Assembly (NCBI RefSeq): GCF_003991135.1
Contig: NZ_CP016379.1
Location: 1,612,001-1,676,000 of the forward strand
Source: Anoxybacter fermentans
Lineage (GTDB): Bacteria > Bacillota > Halanaerobiia > DY22613
Direction of reading: 5' to 3'
Length of the DNA: 64,000 nucleotides
Positions 37,028 through 45,187 of this stretch are shown here, one piece after another. The notes beneath the pieces are model-generated. The model worked only from the letters and a program-made list of their open reading frames with translations, had not been told where the DNA came from and did no database searches. Numbering within the stretch: the first letter of the stretch is position 1; each line of letters begins with the position of its first letter. A program made the position numbers and the translations under genes.

Positions 37028-38422
37028 GGCTCTCCGTCAAATGTTGTGAAAGATAAGTTGGCTCCGTTGAATTGATTGGTAAATTGATTTTGAAATAAAC
37101 ATTTAAATTTAATAACTTAACATTGCATTAAATACTCTTCTCCTTAGATTCATAACATTTGGAACACCATATCCAATCCTTTTGATCAATTTAATCTTGT
37201 TATTGATACCCTCAGCAAAGCCATTGGTTATCTTATTCTTAAAATAATTTAGTATTTTTTCTTCCCATCTTTGTATTATCTTTTTTACCTGGTAAAAAGG
37301 CATCAGCTTGCTTTTTATTACTTCTTTATACCACCTTTTTAGAGCTCTGGTGGCTTCTTTCACATCATCTAGCTGCAATAGGTCTCTGAATTCCTCTTTT
37401 AATTCCCAGGCCTTTTCTAGAGCTGGACTGAGTTCAAATAATTTGATGAGCTTTTCATGTTCTTCATCTGTCAATTCTTCAGCTCGTTTTTGGAGTAATA
37501 AACGACTTTGAAAAAACTTTCTTCTCTGATGATTATTTACTGTTTGTTGAACTTGTTTTCTAACTTCATCAAGGGCTCTGTTCATTAAAGTTACAAGATG
37601 AAATTTATCTATAACAATTTTTGCATGAGTAAATGCTGCATCTGCTACTGCTTTGAACGGCCGCCACATATCCATAGAGATCGATTGAATCTGTCGTCTT
37701 TGTTCATCTTCCCAACAATTAAAGTAGTCAATTAAATCATCCTTTTTGCGAGTAGGTAAAATGTCAATTAACTCCCGATTAATTGGATCTGTAATGCTAA
37801 CTCCATATTTATGGCGTTTTAAAACTGCAAATTCATCGATACTGATGGCTTTTAATTGACTAAGTTTTGAAACTTGTTGTTTAATGAGAGGGTCAACTAC
37901 TTTTTTAACTGCATTATTAACAGCTGTATAACTTAACCCGTTTTCTCTAGCAACTTTAGAATAATCCTTGCTGACAGTTTCTTTAGCAAGATATTTATCA
38001 AAGCGTTTGGTTTTACGGGCATATTTATCAATACTTTCATATTTTTCAGGGATACCCCTCTTATGACAATAAGGACAACGATATCTTTTTTTTAGAAGTC
38101 TAATGATTACTAGTTTACCTCTTATGGGGATGTCTCTAATATTTTGCCATTTTGTATCATGGATTTTATTAGTGATATTACCACACTGAGGACACACAAT
38201 GTGATTTTTCTTTGCTTCAGCGATAAAAATATATCTGTCCTCCGTTGAAATAATTTCAGTTGCAATAATGTCTGGCAAATCAAGAAATTTTATGATATTA
38301 TTATATTGCATTTGCTGGACTCCTTTCTTTGGTTTTTAGTTCGCAACTAATTAATTCAACGGAGCCAGCAAATGCCTTTTTATTTTTTATAATTTTTTCT
38401 TCACAACATTAATTATAGACCC
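37028..38422 (-). mobile_element. ISL3-type insertion sequence, copy 2
   Basis: 1395 bp, same length and almost the same sequence as copy 1 at 10557-11951, in the opposite orientation. Flanked by a perfect 8-bp duplication, aaaatatt (37020-37027 and 38423-38430). Confidence 0.95.
37109..38311 (-). CDS. ISL3-family transposase, intact (copy 2)
   Basis: 400 residues, differing visibly from copy 1 at one position (FKNKITNG here, FKTKITNG in copy 1). It has the same zinc-finger pairs and DDE core, with the first Asp in SIDEFAVLKRHKY, the second in SMDMWRPFKAV and the glutamate in NGFAEGINNKIK. The frame is complete and carries a normal ribosome site (GAAAGGAG), so the enzyme should be made. Confidence 0.95.
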   Translation of the reverse strand: MQYNNIIKFLDLPDIIATEIISTEDRYIFIAEAKKNHIVCPQCGNITNKIHDTKWQNIRDIPIRGKLVIIRLLKKRYRCPYCHKRGIPEKYESIDKYARKTKRFDKYLAKETVSKDYSKVARENGLSYTAVNNAVKKVVDPLIKQQVSKLSQLKAISIDEFAVLKRHKYGVSITDPINRELIDILPTRKKDDLIDYFNCWEDEQRRQIQSISMDMWRPFKAVADAAFTHAKIVIDKFHLVTLMNRALDEVRKQVQQTVNNHQRRKFFQSRLLLQKRAEELTDEEHEKLIKLFELSPALEKAWELKEEFRDLLQLDDVKEATRALKRWYKEVIKSKLMPFYQVKKIIQRWEEKILNYFKNKITNGFAEGINNKIKLIKRIGYGVPNVMNLRRRVFNAMLSY

Positions 38423-38842
38423 AAAATATTTAAAGAAATTAGTCCTGGATTACAACCGTATTACTGATATTAGTCCATTAGCTGAGTGTACATCACTTGA
38501 ATATTTACGTCTTGTTGAGATTCAAATTAAAGATATTACACCACTAACTAACCTAATATTTCTATCATCACTTGATTTAAGTTCCAATCTAATCGAAGAT
38601 ATAACCCCCCTTAAAAACCTGAATTACCTTGAATGGCTCAATCTTAATTCCAATCAAATTAATGACCTGACTCCTTTAGTAGAAAATACAGGTCTAAATT
38701 TCGGTGATTATCTTGACATTCGTTACAATTCACTGGATTTAACAGAAGGCTCTCCAGATTTAGAGGCAATCAACACCTTAATCGAACGTGGAATAGAAGT
38801 AGATTATTAATCTTTAATCCTTCGGAAAGATTAAACTCTAAG

Positions 38843-38867
38843 GGCCAGGCATTCTGCCTGGTCTTTT
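38843..38867 (+). terminator. intrinsic terminator after the LRR lipoprotein gene
   Basis: CCAGGCA-TTC-TGCCTGG followed by TCTTTT, 35 bases after the stop. Confidence 0.85.
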
Positions 38868-38873
38868 GAAATG

Positions 38874-38903
38874 TTGACAACCCCTATAATTTTCCGGTAG
38901 AAT
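38874..38903 (+). promoter_or_regulatory. sigma-A type promoter of the acyltransferase gene
   Basis: TTGACA at 38874-38879, 18-base spacer, TAGAAT at 38898-38903; the start codon is 33 bases beyond. Confidence 0.7.
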
Positions 38904-38935
38904 AACTATAACAAAATCTTTAAGGAGAGTTTATC

Positions 38936-39790
38936 ATGAATTCAGCCAAAATTATTCACAAAATTACAAATCTATTACCATCATCTTCTATCCCCATCTT
39001 AAGTTCTCTATTAAGCCGCCTGGCTTACTCTCTTCATGAAAAAAGCCATCATAGACAGGAAATTCATAATGCAATTGCTTCTGCCTTGCACTTACCTTTA
39101 GATAATCCTCAAGTAGATAAACTGGTAAAAGCCAACTTTAAACACCTACTTCAGACCATCTTTGAAATAGCCCGTTTTGATCAATTAAAAAAAGAGTGGT
39201 CTAATTTAATCAAAATTGAAGGTATAGAACACTATCAGAAAATTCACAAATCCGGACAGGGAATAATTTTATTAAGTGCCCACATTGGAAACTGGGAACT
39301 TTTGATCAGTGGATTACCCCTTTTAGGTATTAAAAAACCTTATGCTCTGACATGGAAACAACCAGAATCAGATTTGAATAATCTCTTAAACCACCAGCGT
39401 ACCCTCTGGGGAACCCGTATTTTATGGACACAGGAATTGGACAGAGAAAAGATAAAAGAAATACTCACCAATAATGGTACACTTCTTATCTTCGCCGATC
39501 ACTATCAATTGGGCAAAACTACGGTGAATTTCTTTGGCCATCCTACCAGAATTCCTGCCGGACCAGTACTTTTTGCCCGAAAATATAACGCGGCTCTACT
39601 ACCAATCCATACATACAGGAAAGGTAATAGACACCACATAATTATCGAACCAGCTTTAACTTTAAAATCTTCTACTGAAGATTTAACTCCTGATCTACAA
39701 AAATGTATCAATTTTATTGAAAGATGGATTCTTAAAAATCCTGAACAATGGATGTGGATTTTTAAACGGGGAGAATGGTGTCTGGAATAA
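38936..39790 (+). CDS. LpxL/HtrB-type lipid A acyltransferase family protein
   Basis: A 284-residue member of the lysophospholipid/lipid A acyltransferase family, which adds secondary acyl chains to lipid A at the inner membrane. The catalytic H-x4-E is in LLSAHIGNWELLISGL; LIFADHYQLGKTTVNFFG and AGPVLFARKYNAALLPIH are the later conserved blocks, and EQWMWIFKRGEW is the typical C-terminus. ATG at 38936 follows AAGGAGAG. It has its own promoter and stands alone. Such an enzyme implies an outer membrane with LPS-like lipid; another acyl acceptor cannot be excluded. Confidence 0.88.
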   Translation: MNSAKIIHKITNLLPSSSIPILSSLLSRLAYSLHEKSHHRQEIHNAIASALHLPLDNPQVDKLVKANFKHLLQTIFEIARFDQLKKEWSNLIKIEGIEHYQKIHKSGQGIILLSAHIGNWELLISGLPLLGIKKPYALTWKQPESDLNNLLNHQRTLWGTRILWTQELDREKIKEILTNNGTLLIFADHYQLGKTTVNFFGHPTRIPAGPVLFARKYNAALLPIHTYRKGNRHHIIIEPALTLKSSTEDLTPDLQKCINFIERWILKNPEQWMWIFKRGEWCLE

Positions 39791-39988
39791 AACTTCTTTT
39801 GAAATTAATAACCATTTTCAATAACGCTAAAAAGAAAAAAACACCGGTAAATCCGACTTTTTACATCTATCTGAATATTATTTGTAATTTCATTGAAAAT
39901 AATTATTATTGTTAAAAATGTTGAAAAATTCTTTAAAAAATTATCTCCTTTCCCAGATCAATAATCTTTTTATAATTTCTTCAAAATT

Positions 39989-40063
39989 CTATTTTATCAA
40001 GCCACTATCTAACTTTTTTCTTTTCCATTCAATCTCATAGGTAAATATTAACTCCTGTAACAT
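39989..40063 (-). CDS. possible 24-residue peptide behind a consensus promoter
   Basis: ATG 40063 with an AAGGGGGTG ribosome site seven bases upstream, encoding MLQELIFTYEIEWKRKKLDS plus GLIK. It has no membrane helix and no known family. It is the only frame with a good ribosome site downstream of the strong promoter at 40184-40212. The transcript might instead be a small RNA. The rest of 39791-40326 shows nothing I can support. Confidence 0.35.
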   Translation of the reverse strand: MLQELIFTYEIEWKRKKLDSGLIK

Positions 40064-40183
40064 TTTAAACACCCCCTTAATATATAATTACTTTAATTTT
40101 TTTAATCTTTTTAACCCCTATATGTAACTATTTCTCATTCAATCTTTAATTTTTTTAATATAAAAATCAACTTTGTTAATTTT

Positions 40184-40212
40184 ATTATATTTTTTTCTCT
40201 CCCCCTTGTCAA
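40184..40212 (-). promoter_or_regulatory. consensus sigma-A promoter, minus strand
   Basis: TTGACA (40212-40207), exactly 17 bases, TATAAT (40189-40184): a perfect match to the consensus. It points left into the gap before the acyltransferase gene's 3' end, toward the short frame at 39989-40063. Confidence 0.65.
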
Positions 40213-40326
40213 TAGATTTCAAGAAAAATCTTTAAAATTTTAAAAGTTAATATTAAAATAATTGATTTTTACCTTGATAATTTTAATATTTTTCACTTAA
40301 GTACTTCACTCAGATACAATATAAAA

Positions 40327-40360
40327 AACCTTTCGCCCTTGTTATCTCAGGCGAAAGGTT
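40327..40360 (-). terminator. intrinsic terminator of the moxR-bat operon
   Basis: AACCTTTCGCC pairs perfectly with GGCGAAAGGTT, followed by TTTTTTAT on the minus strand, 29 bases past the batE stop. Confidence 0.9.
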
Positions 40361-40388
40361 AAACAAATAAATCCGGGCCAGGCCGAAT

Positions 40389-41186
40389 TTATTTTTGAAA
40401 TTTTAGCCACAAAGAATCAACCTCTTTATCCTGTACCCAACCTTTTTTCCCATCATATCGCCGAATTAAGAACCATCCATTACGGATAGTCTCAACCTCA
40501 ACAGAATCTCCTTCAGTTAAAGTATAATGAACTTCCCCCATCAAAGATGGCTCAAAACGGGCTACTGTCTCTTTAACCACAACAATGGCTGGATTTGTAA
40601 AATAACGCCAGTATGCACTGAGTCCTGTTCCGACAGAGAATAAAATAAAACATAGTAAAACTATAAATACCGGAATTTTGAGATACTGCCTCAGTTTGGG
40701 AATAAATAACCACAGCATAATCAATATTACTATTAAGGTATAAAAGACACTGGTCAATAAAGCCAGCTCACGTAAAGTTAAATAATCCGTCAACCAATTA
40801 GTAAACCGTATCAACCAGCCCTTTCCTGCATCTGATAATTGTAACTCCTTTTTAAGATATTCCAGATTTGAACGAAGATCAGGATCGCGGGGAATGAAAT
40901 ATCTGGCTCTTAAATAATTTAAATAAGCTTTTCCCTTTTCCCCCATTCTGTAGTAAGCATTGGCCAAATTATAATAAAGCTCTCCACTGACATAACCGGT
41001 ATTTAAAATATGCTGATAAGTCTGAACTGCTTTTTCAAAGTTACCATCTTCATAATAACTGTTGGCCTTATAAAATAATGAATGAAGATTAGAATATATT
41101 TCATCATTTTCAGCATAACTACTGGAGATGGCAAAAAATAAGAGAATCACTATAACCAATGATAATATTTTTACTGTTTTTAACAT
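40389..41186 (-). CDS. BatE-like TPR/SH3 membrane protein
   Basis: A 265-residue protein. Signal/membrane segment (residues about 4-25), a TPR pair (LFYKANSYYEDGNFEKAVQT and GELYYNLANAYYRMGEKGKA), two membrane helices (about 145-165 and 172-195), then a C-terminal SH3-like domain (EGDSVEVETIRNGWFLIRRY and KKGWVQDKEVDSL). This order is that of BatE in Bacteroides/Leptospira aerotolerance operons. ATG at 41186 is chosen because GGGGAGGTGG lies just upstream within the end of batD; the gene begins 2 bases before the batD stop is passed. Last gene of the operon. Confidence 0.82.
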   Translation of the reverse strand: MLKTVKILSLVIVILLFFAISSSYAENDEIYSNLHSLFYKANSYYEDGNFEKAVQTYQHILNTGYVSGELYYNLANAYYRMGEKGKAYLNYLRARYFIPRDPDLRSNLEYLKKELQLSDAGKGWLIRFTNWLTDYLTLRELALLTSVFYTLIVILIMLWLFIPKLRQYLKIPVFIVLLCFILFSVGTGLSAYWRYFTNPAIVVVKETVARFEPSLMGEVHYTLTEGDSVEVETIRNGWFLIRRYDGKKGWVQDKEVDSLWLKFQK

Positions 41187-41187
41187 C

Positions 41188-42957
41188 TTACGCCACCTCC
41201 CCTTTTTCAATCTGTGATATGATAGTACGGGCTTTCTTTAACATTCGCTCCATATCAGCCTCAGTACTAAAAGAACCGGCAAATCTTTTTTCATCTATCT
41301 CGCGATAAAATTCTTTAATCTCCTCAATTAACTCTAATGATAAGCCAGCCTTTAACAAACGATCAGTCTCATAATCAGAAATCCCTGTAATTGCAATCTG
41401 GAAATATTCCTTAAAATAATTCTGTACTGCCTGATAAATAGTATTATAAAATTCATCTTTCTCTCCTTTTTTAAGCAGCTTTTCTCCTTCTTTTAAAAGT
41501 TTTTGTATTCTAGCCTTAGCTTCTTTTCTCTTCCGCTCCGCCAAAGTCTCCCGATTTAGTTTCCAATATAATATCACTCCAACAATCAAAACTATTAAAA
41601 CAGCCAGATTATAACCCCAAAAATAATAAGAGGTTAAAATAGTTTGACCCACCGGCATAAATCGCCCAGTATTACTTTTAATGTAAAGAATATCCTGACC
41701 AACAACCTGCTCTTTACCTTCTTTCTTACTATAATCCATCACCTGGCTTGTCTTTTCACCTGTTCCAATAACCTGAATAGGAATAGGCCCGTGCTCAATG
41801 GTATGGTACTTTTCTTCCTCAGGATCAAAATAACTGAAAGAAATTACGGGCAGAGCTTTGACTTTTGATTTTGGAATCACCACTTGTTCAAATACTTTCT
41901 CCCCAATCCCTGATTCGCCTGATTTTGTACTTACCGTTTGAGGATCATAATATTTAAATTGGGAATTTTTTTCAAGTTCAGGAGCAGTAACAGTGTTAAA
42001 ATTACCCTTTCCAGTAATTCGAGTCCGTATAGTTACCGGTTCTCCCAGTTTTACCTGATCTGGAGTTATCGTAACTTCCATGTTAAAGCGGCCAATAGCC
42101 CCTTTAAAATTGGCAGGCCTCCCCTCAAGAGGAAAATCCAGAACCTTAAGAGTTATTTCTTCTGAAAGTAAATTTAACGGATACAGATCATAATCTGTAC
42201 TGAAAAAACTATCAAAAAAACTAGTACTTCTGCTTCGCCGCGGTATTACCACATCTGCTTTTAATATCACAGGGCCAATCTTATACTCTCCCTTAGAGAT
42301 AGGTTGAATAGTAGTTTTAAATGGATAAACATAATAATATTGACCATTTCGTATCTCCATACTTTTAACCGGCTCTCTAAAAGGCTTTAAAAGAAAATTT
42401 TTCAAATCTAATTCCGGGTAATGGATATTTGTAAGTTCAATATCCCTATGAAAGAAAAGTTTAATGGTCAGCGGAATCTCTTCATTGATATAAACCCGTT
42501 TCCGGTCTAATTCAACCTCCAGAAAAATTAAATCTTTCAATTTCTCTTCTAAAGTCCTATTCTTCCCCTGGCCCCGTTCCTCTACAATAATCTGAATTGG
42601 CTGAGTATAATATTTTTTTCCCCTGACTTTTACCTCAATAGGTGGAATCTCTAACTTTCCGGTCTTTAAAGGGATCAATGAATAGAGATGACTCACCGAT
42701 TCGGTTTTTTTTCCATTAACGATGGAAACCTGGGTACTGGGGCCATAATATTGAACCTTAAAATCTGGAATCTGAATATCAGGGGCAGGAGAATTCAAAT
42801 CCCCCTGAATTTGAACTGTTAAAGTCAGAGACTGACCTACTTCAACTCTACTCTCACTTACAAAGGCATTGACCTGGATTTCTTTTGCTAACACAGGTAG
42901 GCTTAATAATAGAATAAAAATACATATTACTAGTAGTACCATGTAATTTTTCTTCAT
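41188..42957 (-). CDS. BatD-like membrane protein
   Basis: A 589-residue protein with a signal peptide (VLLVICIFILLLSLPVLAKE), a long extracytoplasmic beta-rich region beginning QVNAFVSESRVEVGQSLTLT and repeating the pattern (DQVKLGEPVTIRTRITGKGN), and one membrane helix near residue 455 (YYFWGYNLAVLIVLIVGVIL), followed by a cytoplasmic helical tail. This is the BatD/oxygen-tolerance layout. It is expected to work with the vWA proteins BatA/BatB, possibly as a chaperone-like complex; the exact job in this family is not settled. Repeat R8 lies between batC and this gene. Confidence 0.85.
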   Translation of the reverse strand: MKKNYMVLLVICIFILLLSLPVLAKEIQVNAFVSESRVEVGQSLTLTVQIQGDLNSPAPDIQIPDFKVQYYGPSTQVSIVNGKKTESVSHLYSLIPLKTGKLEIPPIEVKVRGKKYYTQPIQIIVEERGQGKNRTLEEKLKDLIFLEVELDRKRVYINEEIPLTIKLFFHRDIELTNIHYPELDLKNFLLKPFREPVKSMEIRNGQYYYVYPFKTTIQPISKGEYKIGPVILKADVVIPRRSRSTSFFDSFFSTDYDLYPLNLLSEEITLKVLDFPLEGRPANFKGAIGRFNMEVTITPDQVKLGEPVTIRTRITGKGNFNTVTAPELEKNSQFKYYDPQTVSTKSGESGIGEKVFEQVVIPKSKVKALPVISFSYFDPEEEKYHTIEHGPIPIQVIGTGEKTSQVMDYSKKEGKEQVVGQDILYIKSNTGRFMPVGQTILTSYYFWGYNLAVLIVLIVGVILYWKLNRETLAERKRKEAKARIQKLLKEGEKLLKKGEKDEFYNTIYQAVQNYFKEYFQIAITGISDYETDRLLKAGLSLELIEEIKEFYREIDEKRFAGSFSTEADMERMLKKARTIISQIEKGEVA

Positions 42958-43042
42958 ATAATCATCTCCTTCAGGAGTGATTTTTCAATGTTTAGGAAAT
43001 TATACTTTTTCGCAGGTTGCGGATAACATTTGGTATGATTAA

Positions 43043-43250
43043 ACTGCAAAAAGCTAATTTTGAGCAACACAGAAATTTTTCGTTAAACCATCTTAGTGAG
43101 ATTTCAGTCGAAATAAGACCTCATATGAGGATTGATGAACTAATCAAGGGTCAGGATGACCCATTGATTAGAGTGGCTTATTTCGACCGAAATCGAGCTT
43201 TAGATGGTTCGAAAAATTTCTCCTTAAGCGAAAAATTAGCTTTTTGCAGT
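43043..43250. repeat. palindromic intergenic repeat, long copy R8
   Basis: About 208 bp, inverted orientation relative to R1. It occupies the only sizeable gap in the bat operon, between batC and batD, so it should be part of the polycistronic RNA as a very long hairpin. Confidence 0.92.
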
Positions 43251-43292
43251 AAAATAAGATTTAGTGCCGAAGGGCATTTTATTCTTTTATAA

Positions 43293-44189
43293 TTACCAAT
43301 CTTTATCAGTAGAATACTGGCTTTTATCCTGATATAGTTGAATTGGAATAAATTCTCCATTCTGATTTTTAAACTGTTCTAAGAGCTTAAGTACTTCTTC
43401 TTTTGTCAATCCCTGCATTGGAATAAATTCCTGTTTTTCTTCAGCCTCTTCCTTTTGATTAGCACCAACTGATTCTTTATCCTGTTTTGATTGATCTTTA
43501 GAATCTTCATTCTGCAGTTGAGTATCTTGGCTCTCCTCTTTTTTTGAATTTTGCTGGTTATTATGAGAATTTTGCTGATTTTTAAGTTGTTCTTTCTTCT
43601 GATCATTTTGGTTCTTTTGGTCTTTTTGACCCTGGTGGTCATATTGATTCTGTTTATTCTTTTGGTTTTGCTCTTTATTTTGATTCTGTTCCCGATTTTT
43701 CTCCATCTGATCCTTCAACTCTTTAAGTTTCTTTTTTACAAATTCATAGTTAAATTTGGCATCTTTATCTTTAGGGTTAGCTTTGATTACATTCTGATAG
43801 TGCTGTAACGCTGTCTCAAACTTATTTATAGCTTCTAGAGGATTTTCTTTAAGGAAAGCTTCTCCCTGACGATAAACCGTATTTCCCAAATTATATTCGG
43901 CTCGATTTTGGAGTTCTTTATCCTTACTCAAATTTAGTACTTTCTTAAAGTGGTCTTCAGCACCAGCAAAGTCTTCTTTTTTATAGAGTACATGACCTAG
44001 ATTATAGTGAACCACAGGTTCATCAGGGGCGTCCACTAAAGCTTGTCTATAGGCTTCGATTGCTTTTTCAAGCTGGCCCCGGGCCAGTTCCTTATTACCC
44101 CGGGTCAACTCATTTTGCCAGCTATTAAAGGTAAAACCTGTTCCCAGTAATATTAAAATCAAAACAACCGGGATAAATTTTCCTCTCAT
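43293..44189 (-). CDS. BatC-like TPR protein
   Basis: A 298-residue protein with an N-terminal signal/anchor (FIPVVLILILLGTGFTFNSW), then TPR repeats (LARGQLEKAIEAYRQALVDA; EPVVHYNLGHVLYKKEDFAG; RAEYNLGNTVYRQGEAFLKE) up to residue about 150. From about 165 to 260 the sequence is a very low-complexity Gln/Asn/Lys/Glu run, and the C-terminus (TKEEVLKLLEQFKNQ) is conserved-looking. BatC-type TPR proteins of aerotolerance operons have this shape. It overlaps batB by four bases. Confidence 0.82.
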   Translation of the reverse strand: MRGKFIPVVLILILLGTGFTFNSWQNELTRGNKELARGQLEKAIEAYRQALVDAPDEPVVHYNLGHVLYKKEDFAGAEDHFKKVLNLSKDKELQNRAEYNLGNTVYRQGEAFLKENPLEAINKFETALQHYQNVIKANPKDKDAKFNYEFVKKKLKELKDQMEKNREQNQNKEQNQKNKQNQYDHQGQKDQKNQNDQKKEQLKNQQNSHNNQQNSKKEESQDTQLQNEDSKDQSKQDKESVGANQKEEAEEKQEFIPMQGLTKEEVLKLLEQFKNQNGEFIPIQLYQDKSQYSTDKDW

Positions 44190-45187
44190 GAGTGAACCCC
44201 CTTTTTTACTCCTATCAACATCTCAGCACCAATTAAGATGATCCCCATCAAAAGAAAGATTTGATACCGCTTATGATACTTCTTTTTCCGGGTAGTACTA
44301 AACTCTGTCTTTTTCAACTTTCCGATAAATCTATCATAAATAGAATCCAGTCCAGCAATATCTGCACCTGAAATATAAACACCACCAGCACCAGCAGCCA
44401 TCTCTTTTAAAAGCTTTTCATTTAACTTAGACTTAACCACATTACCATTTTTATCTTTCAAAAATTGACGATGACCATCCTCAACTATAGGGATTAATTC
44501 TCCAGAAGTTGTCCCCATGCCAATAATAATTAACTGAATTCCTTCTTCTGCTGCTTTTTCAGCCATCTTAACAGGATCACCCTGATGGTTCTCTCCATCT
44601 GTAATGAGAAACAGAACTTTGTTTTCCGCCCCTGCATTGGTAAAAGCCTCAAGAGCATTTTTAATTGCTTCCCCAATAGCTGTTCCTCCCTGGGGCATTA
44701 TTTCAGGTGAAAGAGCTTGAACTCCCTGCATAAACGCATTATAGTCAATTGTTAAAGGCACCTGTAAAAAACTGGTTCCTGCAAAGGTAACCAGACCCAC
44801 CCGGTCTCCTTCCAACCGGTCAAGCAAGTCCTGAATTAAAAGTTTGGCCCTTTCCAGCCGATTAGGGCGCACATCTTCTGCCAGCATACTTTTGGAGGCA
44901 TCCACAGCAATGATAATATCAATTCCTCGATGGGTCACCGTTTCCCAATGGAAGCCCCACTGAGGTCCTAAGAGAGCTATAAGCAAGAATAAAATTCCCA
45001 TAATTAACAATCCAGCTCTCAATTTCTCCTCCCAGGGGCGATAATTGATTAATAATTTTTCCAATAAAGGTGAATTAGCTAAATAGTTAAGATCTTTACG
45101 ACGTTTTCTTAAACTCCAGACAAAAAAGCCAATCAAAATAGGTATTAAACTAAATAAATATATATATTGTTGGTTTTCAAATCTCAT
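44186..45187 (-). CDS. BatB-like von Willebrand A membrane protein
   Basis: 333 residues: two N-terminal membrane helices, a vWA domain with a complete MIDAS (DASKSMLAED, threonine in GGTAIGEAI, and aspartate in LITDGENHQG), then a C-terminal membrane helix. Metal-dependent protein binding outside or at the membrane is the family role. Overlaps both batA and batC. Confidence 0.88.
   Translation of the reverse strand: MRFENQQYIYLFSLIPILIGFFVWSLRKRRKDLNYLANSPLLEKLLINYRPWEEKLRAGLLIMGILFLLIALLGPQWGFHWETVTHRGIDIIIAVDASKSMLAEDVRPNRLERAKLLIQDLLDRLEGDRVGLVTFAGTSFLQVPLTIDYNAFMQGVQALSPEIMPQGGTAIGEAIKNALEAFTNAGAENKVLFLITDGENHQGDPVKMAEKAAEEGIQLIIIGMGTTSGELIPIVEDGHRQFLKDKNGNVVKSKLNEKLLKEMAAGAGGVYISGADIAGLDSIYDRFIGKLKKTEFSTTRKKKYHKRYQIFLLMGIILIGAEMLIGVKKGVHS

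Larger units (their letters stand above)
35610..38810 (+). pseudogene. Big2/leucine-rich-repeat lipoprotein, frameshifted and split by ISL3
   Basis: The gene starts with TTG 35610 (AGGGAGTGG upstream) and encodes a lipoprotein signal (LIILTLILGGC, lipobox Cys about residue 19), then two Big2-like Ig domains (about 27-110 and 112-195; SIELSPTQITLHPGETQEF and SITPSSVRIGLNQTQEFQVV). A run of eight A (36319-36326) shifts the frame at codon about 240; seven A restores it. About 14 leucine-rich repeats of 22 residues follow (LTQLTELYLSYNQISDLSPL type, internalin-like). ISL3 copy 2 sits in repeat 10/11; removing it with one TSD copy rejoins LSNKKY to LKKLVLDYNRITDISPL and the frame runs to TAA 38810. 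The rebuilt protein is 598 residues, probably cell-surface, for binding. As it stands the gene makes at most the Ig part. Confidence 0.88.

Noticed and set aside
43406-43808. Frames opposite or out of phase with batC (43406-43642 and 43551-43808)
   Set aside because: Produced by the low-complexity Gln/Asn/Lys coding stretch of batC; no independent signals.
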